A model generated the notes under the pieces. That model saw nothing but the letters and a program-made list of their open reading frames with translations, had not been told where the DNA came from and searched no databases. Positions 1 through 6,104 of a stretch of 7,858 nucleotides of DNA are shown here, in pieces. Both the position numbers and the translations under genes were made by a program. Source of the DNA: Acidimicrobiales bacterium (GTDB taxonomy: Bacteria > Actinomycetota > Acidimicrobiia > Acidimicrobiales > SZUA-35). The stretch covers positions 1 through 7,858 of the forward strand of contig JAHECQ010000182.1 of assembly GCA_024641625.1 (NCBI GenBank), written 5' to 3'. How positions within the stretch are numbered: position 1 is the stretch's first letter; every line of letters starts with the position of its first letter.

Positions 1-12
1 AGCGGGGACTGA
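1..12 (+). CDS. 3' end of an upstream gene (partial, tentative)
   Basis: Read in frame 1, the first twelve bases give three codons (Ser-Gly-Asp) and a TGA stop, two bases before the GTG start of the DUF2182 gene. Such tight spacing would fit translational coupling in an operon. DUF2182 genes often sit beside DUF1326 genes, so a DUF1326 protein is a reasonable guess for the missing neighbour. The sequence here is far too short to identify it, and this could also be a chance stop codon. Confidence 0.25.
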   Translation, partial: SGD

Positions 13-14
13 CC

Positions 15-827
15 GTGACCACGACGGCAACCGACGCCTCGCCGGGTCCGTCAGCACCGAACCAATACCGGGGCACCGTACGGACTCGCACGTCCGCAGT
101 GTTCATCGCAGTGGCGTTGGTGATGTGGGTGATGGTGGTGTTGTGGGCCAATGACATGGGCAACATGCCCGGCACCATGGGGATGGGCGTCGCCGAGTTC
201 GTGTTGATGTGGGGATTGATGATGAGCGCGATGATGCTGCCGTCGGTGGCCCCGATGACGCTGCTGTATTCGCGAACGTTGTCCAAACACAAGCGATTTC
301 GGCAGGGTCAATTCGCAGTCGGCTATCTGATGGCATGGACGCTTGTCGGACTTTGCGCCTTCGCGCTCGCCTGGGTCGCCGGGCAGCTCGTCATCGAGGC
401 ACCCCGTGCTGCCCGCGTCGCCGCGGTGATGACCTTCGCCCTGGTGGGCGTCTACCAGCTCACCCCCTGGAAGTTCCGGTGTCTGGAGCACTGCCGCAGT
501 CCCTTGGGCCACATGTTCCACTATGCCTCGTTCCAGGGGCCATTGAAGCACTTCAACGCCGGGCTGCACCATGGACTGTTCTGTTTGGGCTGTTGCTGGG
601 CCCTGATGTTGCTCATGGTCGTCTTCGGGGTCATGAACGTCTGGGCCATGGTCGGTCTGGCCCTGGTCGTGGCCACCGAGAAGCTGTGGCGCCACGGGGC
701 ACGGTTCGCCCGCGGCGCCGGCTACGTGTGCCTGGCGCTGGCCATTGCCGTCGCCTTTGTTCCCGGCATCGCGCCAGGGCTGGACCCCGACAGCGTCATG
801 AGCACGAGCGACATGAGCGGCATGTAG
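15..827 (+). CDS. DUF2182 family polytopic membrane protein (predicted metal-binding)
   Basis: The 270-residue protein matches the DUF2182 (COG5486) pattern, a family of predicted metal-binding integral membrane proteins with no settled function. Hydrophobic segments lie near residues 28-45, 60-80, 100-123, 134-150, 188-221 (probably two helices) and 235-252. Family-like motifs are the helix with MWGLMMSAMMLPS (65-77), TPWKFRCLEHC (150-160) and GLHHGLFCLGCCW (183-195). The cysteines at 156, 160, 190, 193 and 194 with His159, His185 and His186 are plausible metal ligands. A methionine-rich loop after helix 1 (48-58) and a Met-containing C-terminal tail (262-270) add thioether ligands. The start is GTG, with GGGGA at 4-8 placed 6 nt upstream. 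The gene is probably cotranscribed with whatever ends at base 12. The family call is confident; transport or metalation of copper or another soft metal is inference only. Confidence 0.88.
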   Translation: MTTTATDASPGPSAPNQYRGTVRTRTSAVFIAVALVMWVMVVLWANDMGNMPGTMGMGVAEFVLMWGLMMSAMMLPSVAPMTLLYSRTLSKHKRFRQGQFAVGYLMAWTLVGLCAFALAWVAGQLVIEAPRAARVAAVMTFALVGVYQLTPWKFRCLEHCRSPLGHMFHYASFQGPLKHFNAGLHHGLFCLGCCWALMLLMVVFGVMNVWAMVGLALVVATEKLWRHGARFARGAGYVCLALAIAVAFVPGIAPGLDPDSVMSTSDMSGM

Positions 828-864
828 CGGCGGGGCCCGTGCGCTGCGACACCCTGTGGAGACG

Positions 865-889
865 GCTGACCGAGGGGAGCCGGGTCAGC
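865..889. terminator. Candidate bidirectional hairpin between converging genes
   Basis: GCTGACC (865-871) can pair with GGTCAGC (883-889), leaving an 11-nt loop. It lies between the DUF2182 stop (827) and the Nudix stop codon, which it includes (885-887). No T-run follows on either strand. It is a modest 7-bp stem placed where a shared terminator would be expected, so the functional call is tentative. Confidence 0.35.
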
Positions 890-1769
890 TGGGGCGGGCG
901 AGTGTGACCCGTCCGAACTCGCTCTGGTCGTCGGCCGTGTCGTAACCGGGATCTCCGGGGAACACGATGCGATCCGGGCCGTCGATGCCGGTGAGAATCC
1001 GAACCTCTTCGACCTCGCCCCCCGATGCCGCCTTCACGGCCTCCGCTGCGCTCCGCCACGGCAGGAGCCGCTTCATCATGGCGACGGTCGGGGTCATCAT
1101 CACCATCTCGTGCGAGCGGTTCATGGCCAACGCGTCGGCCGGTCGTACCCAGGCGTGGTGGACAGCCTCGTCATTGTCGTGCAGCGGTGTCTGCCCGGCC
1201 GGCATGGCCGCCAGGAAGAAGCGGGTGTCGTAGCGGCGGGGCGGGCCGACGGGGGTGCGCCAGTGGCCGACGTAGTGCATGTCGGTGAGCTCCAACCGGA
1301 GCTGTTCGGCCTCGATGACATCCATGAACGGGGTGCTCCCTTGATTCACCTCGTCGCGGTACACGGAGAACCTGGCCTCGACTGCCGGTGCCGAGAGATC
1401 GATCAGGCCCCGCTCGCCGACCCGGTGGGCCAAGAGGACTCCGGCTTCTTCGAACATCTCCCGAAGCGCCGCCACCCAGTAGGCAAGGCCATCGGCCTCG
1501 ATATCGAGGGCGCGGGATGCCGATACGTCGTTCTCGCCGGTGCACAGCGCCTCGACCCGGCCGTGGCCATCGTCGGGATCGACGGCGCCGCCGGGATAGA
1601 CCCACATGTCGCCGACGAAGGTCGATCGGGCGTTGCGCTTGAGCATGAGTACGTGGAGGTCGGGGCGGTCGTCGACGATCATGACCGTGGCGGCCGGGCG
1701 CACCGGTACCGTCTCGGCGTCGAAGTCGAGGTGGGCGTATCTGCTCGCCGGGTTCGGGTCGGTCGACAT
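885..1769 (-). CDS. Nudix hydrolase, NUDT19/NUDT7-like (probable CoA or acyl-CoA diphosphatase)
   Basis: The 294-residue protein has a Nudix fold with the architecture of the NUDT19 group. A strand ending in VYPGGAVDPDD (57-67) is separated by about 35 residues from the catalytic helix REMFEEAGVLL (103-113), so the usual compact Nudix box is split. The glutamates at 104, 107 and 108 are the expected Mg2+ ligands. Characterised animal NUDT7 and NUDT19 cleave the diphosphate of CoA and its esters, giving phosphopantetheine products and adenosine 3',5'-bisphosphate; bacterial relatives are little studied. The ATG at 1769 is chosen because the protein then begins directly with the fold and AGGG lies 8 nt upstream. 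The frame is open to 2483, but that extension is antisense to the SDR gene and has no recognisable sequence. A GTG three codons earlier is a minor alternative. The gene diverges from the SDR and converges on DUF2182. Substrate specificity is inferred. Confidence 0.87.
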   Translation of the reverse strand: MSTDPNPASRYAHLDFDAETVPVRPAATVMIVDDRPDLHVLMLKRNARSTFVGDMWVYPGGAVDPDDGHGRVEALCTGENDVSASRALDIEADGLAYWVAALREMFEEAGVLLAHRVGERGLIDLSAPAVEARFSVYRDEVNQGSTPFMDVIEAEQLRLELTDMHYVGHWRTPVGPPRRYDTRFFLAAMPAGQTPLHDNDEAVHHAWVRPADALAMNRSHEMVMMTPTVAMMKRLLPWRSAAEAVKAASGGEVEEVRILTGIDGPDRIVFPGDPGYDTADDQSEFGRVTLARPS

Positions 1770-1799
1770 CAGTGACACCCTGCCACAAGACGGGGAATC

Positions 1800-1829
1800 G
1801 GGACAGCGGAGGTTCCGGGCCGGTACTGT
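1800..1829 (+). promoter_or_regulatory. Probable leaderless promoter of the SDR gene
   Basis: A GGGACA hexamer (1800-1805; 4 of 6 matches to TTGACA) lies 18 bp before TACTGT (1824-1829), a TANNNT -10 box. The ATG at 1836 follows after exactly 6 nt, so the predicted transcript would start at or next to the start codon. The only good purine tract, GGAGG at 1808-1812, is 23 nt from the ATG and too distant to act as a ribosome binding site. This is consistent with leaderless translation, which is common in actinobacteria. Confidence 0.5.
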
Positions 1830-1835
1830 TCGGCC

Positions 1836-2678
1836 ATGAGCATGACCGGTAGGCCGATCGCTGTGATCGTGGGGGCAACGTCGAAGTGGCAGGCAGATGG
1901 ACGCAACACCCTGCTGGCCCATGGCACCGAGGTCGACGACAGCGGTCTCCCGGTCAGCTGCCGTTGGGGCGTCGGTGGCGCAGTGGCCCAGAAGTTCGCG
2001 GCGGAAGGTTTTCTCGTGGTGTTGACCACGCGGACCTCGTCGAATGCCGCCGGGCTGGCGGAGGCGATCCGCGCCCAGGGCGGCGAGACCATGACCGTCG
2101 AGCTCGACTTGGTCTCCGAGCAGTCGGTCTCTGCGGCGTTCGACCGAATTCGGTCCGAGGCCGGCGATCCCGGTGTGCTGGTCTACAACGCCGGCTATCT
2201 GGAGGGCCGAGATCTTCCGCCCGACAAGGAACTCCTCGAACACCTGCCGACCGAGTTGTTCGACACCGCGCAACACATCGCCAGTCGAGGGCCCTTCCTG
2301 GTGGCCAAGGAGGTTCTGCCGGCCATGCGCAAGGCCCAGTCGGGCTCGTTCCTGATCTCGAACAACGCGGCGTCGTTGCGGGGCCGGAAACGTTACACCG
2401 GTCAGTCGCTCTACTATCCCCGGGTGATGATGCGCACCCTGGCGCAGGTCCTGACCGAGGAGTACTCCGAGTACGGCGTGCACGTGGCCAACATCGTGAT
2501 CGACGGCTTGATCGACTCGCCCGGCACACGCGCCCTACCGATCGCCCAGCAGCGCCCGGAGGTGGTGATGAATCCCGAGAAGATCGCCGAGGCGTTCTTC
2601 TACCTGCATTCCCAGGACAGGTCGGCCTGGACCCATGAACTCCAACTGACCCCGTACGTCACCAAACCCAGCCACTGA
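1836..2678 (+). CDS. Atypical short-chain dehydrogenase/reductase (SDR) with a split glycine-rich loop
   Basis: The 280-residue protein is SDR-like. It has a first beta strand IAVIVGAT (8-15), a glycine motif GVGGAVAQKFAAEGF (45-59), an NAG motif in VYNAGY (116-121), a catalytic-Ser-type strand ISNNAASLRG (174-183) and the late strand HVANIVIDG (216-224), reminiscent of SDR_a5-like proteins. Two features are odd. About 28 extra residues (roughly 16-43) sit inside the TGxxxGxG nucleotide-binding loop, between GAT and GVG. Also, the YxxxK pair is not recognisable: the region reads SLYYPRVMMRTLAQ (191-204), with tyrosines at 193 and 194 but Arg or Val where lysine is expected. The reading frame runs cleanly through the insertion, so it looks like a functional variant, not a frameshift. 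A second ATG lies at 1842. The likely cofactor is NAD(P)(H); the substrate is unknown. It may have altered or lost redox activity. Confidence 0.82.
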   Translation: MSMTGRPIAVIVGATSKWQADGRNTLLAHGTEVDDSGLPVSCRWGVGGAVAQKFAAEGFLVVLTTRTSSNAAGLAEAIRAQGGETMTVELDLVSEQSVSAAFDRIRSEAGDPGVLVYNAGYLEGRDLPPDKELLEHLPTELFDTAQHIASRGPFLVAKEVLPAMRKAQSGSFLISNNAASLRGRKRYTGQSLYYPRVMMRTLAQVLTEEYSEYGVHVANIVIDGLIDSPGTRALPIAQQRPEVVMNPEKIAEAFFYLHSQDRSAWTHELQLTPYVTKPSH

Positions 2679-2737
2679 GCTCGAAGCGATCATCGCCCTG
2701 GAGGTCCGATGAGGAGTCAGTCGGCCGATGGCTGCGC

Positions 2738-2768
2738 TACCGTGCGCTCTTCCGAACCTCTTCAGGAG
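2738..2768 (+). promoter_or_regulatory. Candidate promoter -10 and ribosome binding site of the peroxiredoxin gene
   Basis: TACCGT at 2738-2743 fits TANNNT and would place transcription start near 2750. AGGAG at 2764-2768 lies 9 nt before the ATG at 2778. This ribosome binding site is the main reason for choosing 2778 over an in-frame ATG at 2709, whose 23-residue extension has no family resemblance. No convincing -35 box is visible; the best is GAGTCA with an 18-bp spacer. Confidence 0.45.
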
Positions 2769-2777
2769 ACTGCTGTC

Positions 2778-3254
2778 ATGACAATCCAAATCGGCGATTC
2801 GCTTCCCTCGGCCACCCTTCATGAAGGCAGCCCCGGCGGGAAGCTCGATGCGGCTGAGGTGTTCGCCACCGGCAAGGTGCTCATCTTCGCCGTCCCAGGA
2901 GCCTTCACCCCTGGCTGTTCCAACACCCACCTGCCCGGCTACCTCAACGATTACGAGGCCATCAAGGCCAAGGGCGTCGATCAGATTGCGTGCATCGCGG
3001 TCAACGACGCGTTCGTGATGAACGCCTGGGGTGAGGCCCACGGCGCCGAGGGCAAGATCCGCATGCTCGCCGATCCCCAGGCCGAGTTCACCACGGCGCT
3101 CGGTCTCGACGTCAATGCTGCTGCCCTCGGTGGAACTCGTTCGAAGCGCTACGCCATGGTCGTCGAGGACGGCAAGGTCACCCAGCTCGAGGTCGAGCCC
3201 GACGGGTTCGGTCTCACCTGCTCGTTGTCCGAATCGATCATCGACAAGCTGTAG
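2778..3254 (+). CDS. Peroxiredoxin, PRDX5 type (probable atypical 2-Cys)
   Basis: This 158-residue thiol peroxidase reduces hydrogen peroxide, alkyl hydroperoxides and possibly peroxynitrite, and is expected to be cytoplasmic. The peroxidatic centre is PGAFTPGCSNTHLPG (40-54), with Thr44 and Cys47; Arg124 in SKRYAMVV is the expected conserved arginine. Cys72 and Cys148 are also present. The C-terminal GLTCSL (145-150) corresponds to the segment carrying the resolving cysteine of human PRDX5 (peroxidatic Cys47, resolving Cys151). An intramolecular disulfide mechanism, Cys47 to Cys148, is therefore likely, with thioredoxin or a similar reductant. Length and motif order are full and normal, with no signal peptide. 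It has its own ribosome binding site 99 bp after the SDR and is followed by a strong hairpin, so it is probably transcribed alone or with the SDR. The family assignment is very secure. Confidence 0.95.
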   Translation: MTIQIGDSLPSATLHEGSPGGKLDAAEVFATGKVLIFAVPGAFTPGCSNTHLPGYLNDYEAIKAKGVDQIACIAVNDAFVMNAWGEAHGAEGKIRMLADPQAEFTTALGLDVNAAALGGTRSKRYAMVVEDGKVTQLEVEPDGFGLTCSLSESIIDKL

Positions 3255-3260
3255 CGCTGC

Positions 3261-3303
3261 TGTCGGCTCGTCGGAGTGCAGGTTCACTCCGACGAGCCCG
3301 ACA
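3261..3303 (+). terminator. Long GC-rich hairpin after the peroxiredoxin gene
   Basis: The left arm 3261-3278 (TGTCGGCTCGTCGGAGTG) is matched by its reverse complement at 3285-3303, with one extra C as a bulge and a 6-nt loop (CAGGTT). An 18-bp stem beginning 6 nt after the stop codon is almost certainly a transcript end or stability element. No T-run follows, which fits the U-less terminators often proposed for actinobacteria. It separates the peroxiredoxin transcript from the acyl-CoA synthetase gene. Confidence 0.8.
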
Positions 3304-3379
3304 GGTCGGGCCATGGTGCGAGGGCGGGCCCTGGGGCCGGGCGGTGGCACTCTGCTCGGGATCATGCGACGCTGACCCG

Positions 3380-5149
3380 ATGACCACAGAGCTTCGAGCC
3401 AGGCGCGATGCGTTGACCCGTTCGACACCGCAGTGGGTCGAACGGACGTTGAGCGACCTGCTCGCCGTTTCCGCCGAACGGTTCGGCGATCGACCGTTCG
3501 TGATCACCGACGAGCGCACCGCCTCCTATGCCGAAGTCGACCAGTGGGCGACCAGGCTGGCCGATGGCCTGGCGGCGCTGGGCGTCAAGGCCGGGGAGCG
3601 CGTCGGGCTCCTGATGGCCAACCATCTGGAGTTCGTGCCGTTGAAGTTCGCCATCGCCCGTGCGGGTGCCGTGGCCATCCCCTTCAACTACCTCTACCGG
3701 CGGGACGAACTGGCGTACGTGCTGGCCCAGTCCGAGTGCAACCTGTTGATCTCGATGACGTCATTCGCCGGGCTCGACTATCTGGCGATGCTCGATGACA
3801 TCGCTCCCGGTTGGGAGCAGGGCCCAACCGCGGCCTTGCCCGCATTGCGGCAGGTGGTGCTCCGCCCCGACACCGCGGCCGCCCACCCCGAGGCTGCCCT
3901 CCCCGAGACTGAGCACCCCGAGACTGCCCACCTCAGGACTGCCCACCTCAGGACACTGACGGTCGAGGACCTGACTCGGCTGGGCGACGCTCATCCCGGC
4001 GGTGCCGACGCCTCCTCCGTGTCGCCCGACAGCCCGGGCGACATTCTGTACACCTCGGGGACCACAGGTTCACCCAAGGGGGTCGTGGTCTCCCACGACG
4101 CCGTGCAGCGGACGGCGTTCGCCTCGGCCTTGACGCGTGCCTACGAGGACGGTCGGCGCATCCTGTTCTCGCTGCCCTGCTACCACATGTTCGGCTACGT
4201 CGAAGGCTTGCTGTCGGTCATGTTCGTCGGTGGTGCCATCATTCCGCGTCCCTCGTTCAGCGCAGCCGACTACTTCGCCGGCATCGAACGACACCGGGCC
4301 AATGACATTCTGGCCGTGCCCACCATGCTGGTCGCGTTGCTCGAGCATCCGGACCGATCGACCCGAGACCTCTCGTCGCTTCGATGCATCCTTTCGGGGG
4401 CAGCGCCGGCCCCGGTTTGGGTGTGGGAACGTGCCCGGGATGAGTTGGGACTCACCGAGATCACCACCGGCTATGGCATGACCGAATGTGGGGGAGCGAT
4501 GACCCTGAGCCTGCCGGAGGATCCACTCGAGATCCACGCCACCACCGTCGGTCGGGTGAAGATGGCCGGGGTCGCCGGCATCGGCCCTGAAGGCCTGCTT
4601 TGTGACTACCGCACTGCCGACCCGGAGTCGCAGGAGGTGTTGCCTCTCGGTAGTGAAGGCGAACTCATCTCTCGGGGTCCGACCCACATGGTCGGGTTCT
4701 GGCACAAACCCGAGGAAACCGCGCTGGCGCTCCGAGACGGTTGGCTGCACTCGGGTGATCTCGGTGTGGTCGATCCGAATGGCTATCTGCGCCTCACCGG
4801 TCGCAGCAAGGAGCTGTACAAGTCGGGGGGCGAATTGATCATGCCCAAGGAGATCGAGGAGCTCGTGACCGGCTGTCCGGGTGTCAGCCAGGCCTATGCG
4901 GTGGGCATCCCCGATGACCGATGGGGGGAGGTGGGCTGCCTGTGCATCGTCCCTGAACCAGGTGCGGTCATCGACGTCGACGGAGTGCTCGAGGTCTGTC
5001 GAACGAATCTGGCCCGCTTCAAGGTGCCCAAACATGTCGTCATCCGCGACGCTGCCGCATTGCCCACCACCCCGACGGGCAAGGTCCAGAAGTTCCGCCT
5101 GGTGGAGGAGTTGGCGGCAGAGCTGAACCCTACGCCAACACCTTCGTAG
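3380..5149 (+). CDS. Class I adenylate-forming enzyme, acyl-CoA synthetase/ligase-like
   Basis: The 589-residue ANL-superfamily enzyme activates a carboxylate with ATP to an acyl-adenylate and most likely transfers it to CoA. Motifs occur in the correct order: P-loop YTSGTTGSPKG (224-234), YGMTE (365-369), HSGD with Asp460 (457-460), the hinge region LTGRSKELYKSGGE (472-485) and PTGKVQK (565-571), whose Lys568 is the expected A10 catalytic lysine. Both the large N-terminal and small C-terminal domains are complete, and no signal peptide or carrier domain is present. A repeat-encoded stretch (about 169-192) lies between the N-terminal subdomain and the P-loop. ATG 3380 is chosen because the frame upstream to a GTG at 3344 adds 12 residues with no family character; neither start has a clear ribosome binding site. 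The 3' end overlaps the convergent LLM gene by 20 bp. The acyl substrate cannot be read from sequence; fatty or aromatic acids are both possible. Confidence 0.9.
   Translation: MTTELRARRDALTRSTPQWVERTLSDLLAVSAERFGDRPFVITDERTASYAEVDQWATRLADGLAALGVKAGERVGLLMANHLEFVPLKFAIARAGAVAIPFNYLYRRDELAYVLAQSECNLLISMTSFAGLDYLAMLDDIAPGWEQGPTAALPALRQVVLRPDTAAAHPEAALPETEHPETAHLRTAHLRTLTVEDLTRLGDAHPGGADASSVSPDSPGDILYTSGTTGSPKGVVVSHDAVQRTAFASALTRAYEDGRRILFSLPCYHMFGYVEGLLSVMFVGGAIIPRPSFSAADYFAGIERHRANDILAVPTMLVALLEHPDRSTRDLSSLRCILSGAAPAPVWVWERARDELGLTEITTGYGMTECGGAMTLSLPEDPLEIHATTVGRVKMAGVAGIGPEGLLCDYRTADPESQEVLPLGSEGELISRGPTHMVGFWHKPEETALALRDGWLHSGDLGVVDPNGYLRLTGRSKELYKSGGELIMPKEIEELVTGCPGVSQAYAVGIPDDRWGEVGCLCIVPEPGAVIDVDGVLEVCRTNLARFKVPKHVVIRDAAALPTTPTGKVQKFRLVEELAAELNPTPTPS
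3886..3960 (+). repeat. In-frame 15-bp minisatellite, five units, in the acyl-CoA synthetase gene
   Basis: Five consecutive 15-bp units occupy 3886-3900, 3901-3915, 3916-3930, 3931-3945 and 3946-3960. Units 2 and 3 share CCCCGAGACTG, units 3 and 4 share ACTGCCCA, and units 4 and 5 share CCTCAGGAC. The encoded pentapeptides are PEAAL, PETEH, PETAH, LRTAH and LRTLT. The period is a multiple of three, so gain or loss of a unit keeps the frame. It falls in a probable surface loop ahead of the P-loop. The last unit has degenerated at its end. Confidence 0.8.
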
Positions 5150-6098
5150 CGACCTCGCCCAGCAGGGTCAGCCGGCCGGGGAGGTGGCCGTTGGCGGCCA
5201 GACTCAGACCGAACCCGTCGATACCGACCTCGGCGAAGGCGGTGAGCTTCTCGCCCACGGTGTCGGGATCACCGAAGACCATGGCCGACCGCGTCGCCTC
5301 GATGACCTCGTCACTCCACCCCTTCGCTCGGCCCATCGTTCGCAGGTCGGCGACGGCATCTTCCATCGTCGGGGCGATGCAGCAACCGAGGGTGACGGTG
5401 ACGGCGATCTCGGACCGGTCGCGACCGAGCGCCTGACAGTGGCCGTCGAGCACCTCGAGTTTGTGTCGGACCTCAGCGGTGGTGCGGACGCCGACCAGGT
5501 TCGACTCGTCGGCGTACTGGGCCACCATCCGAAGCGTCTTCCGCTCGCCACCACCGCCGATCATGATGGGGATGCGCCCGAGTGGCGCCGGTGAGTTCAC
5601 CGCATCCACGGCAAGATAATGGTTGCCGGAGAACGTCACGGTCTCACCTCGGAGCATCGGGATGATGATCTGCAACGCCTCCTCGAGTTTCTCGAATCGA
5701 TCGGTGAAGGTTCCGAACTCGATGCCGAACGCTTCGTGCTCGAGCTGGTACCAGCCGGCGCCGATGCCCAACGTGGCCCGGCCTCCCGAGACGTGATCGA
5801 GGGTGGTGACCTCCTTGGCCAGCACCATCGGATTGCGGTAGGTGTTCCCGGTGACCATGGCCGAGAGCTGCACCGACCCGGTGCGCTGCGCCAGCGCCCC
5901 GAGCAACGTGTAGCACTCCATCATCGGCTCGTCGTGGCGACCCAGCTGGGGCAGTTGATAGAAGTGATCCATCAGGGTCACCCGATCGAACCCTGCGGCC
6001 TCGGCCTCGGTCGCCTGCGCCACCACGACATCGAACAGGTCAGCCGGGGTGGATCCGGGGTAGGTGAAATTGGGAAGGTGGTAACCGAGTCGGCTCAT
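5130..6098 (-). CDS. LLM class F420-dependent oxidoreductase (Rv1855c/TIGR03560-like)
   Basis: This 322-residue luciferase-like (beta/alpha)8-barrel enzyme probably uses coenzyme F420 for hydride transfer on an unknown substrate. Visible family features are an N-terminal LGYHLPNF strand (4-11), LMDHF (42-46), MVTGNTYRNPMVLAKEVTTL (81-100), DHVSGGRATLGIGAGW (101-116) and IMIGGGGERKTLRMVAQYAD (179-198). The TYRNP and SGGR..LGIGAGW pattern resembles the Rv1855c group. The ATG at 6098 is preferred over an in-frame GTG at 6116 because the protein then begins at the first barrel strand and a TACCGT -10 box sits 6 nt upstream of the ATG; a GTG start would precede that box. The gene lies 60 bp downstream of the FAD monooxygenase on the same strand, so it may be read both from its own promoter and by readthrough. 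Its 3' end overlaps the acyl-CoA synthetase by 20 bp. Cofactor use is inferred from family membership. Confidence 0.9.
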   Translation of the reverse strand: MSRLGYHLPNFTYPGSTPADLFDVVVAQATEAEAAGFDRVTLMDHFYQLPQLGRHDEPMMECYTLLGALAQRTGSVQLSAMVTGNTYRNPMVLAKEVTTLDHVSGGRATLGIGAGWYQLEHEAFGIEFGTFTDRFEKLEEALQIIIPMLRGETVTFSGNHYLAVDAVNSPAPLGRIPIMIGGGGERKTLRMVAQYADESNLVGVRTTAEVRHKLEVLDGHCQALGRDRSEIAVTVTLGCCIAPTMEDAVADLRTMGRAKGWSDEVIEATRSAMVFGDPDTVGEKLTAFAEVGIDGFGLSLAANGHLPGRLTLLGEVATKVLA

Positions 6099-6104
6099 GC
6101 CCTG

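Noticed and set aside
51..695. 214-codon open frame antisense to the DUF2182 gene
   Set aside because: His- and Gln-rich composition is typical of a shadow frame in high-GC DNA; the plus strand has clear family motifs.
1110..1775. 221-codon plus-strand frame over the Nudix gene
   Set aside because: Antisense shadow of the Nudix coding sequence without a ribosome binding site or family features.
1875..1970. Intein or small mobile insertion in the SDR gene
   Set aside because: The extra 84 bp or so is far too short for an intein, lacks splice residues, and has only weakly similar flanks (GTGGGGGC and GTTGGGGC).
1770..2483. N-terminal extension of the Nudix frame to 532 residues
   Set aside because: The extension is antisense to the SDR gene, has no recognisable domain, and a good start with a spaced AGGG exists at 1769.
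2535..3428. 297-codon minus-strand frame across the peroxiredoxin gene
   Set aside because: It runs through the peroxiredoxin gene and the 3261-3303 hairpin, and has no recognisable motifs.
3886..3960. CRISPR array
   Set aside because: The 15-bp units are contiguous, have no spacers, and are coding.
4070..5035. 321-codon open frame antisense to the acyl-CoA synthetase
   Set aside because: It mirrors conserved ANL motifs on the other strand and shows no protein family character.
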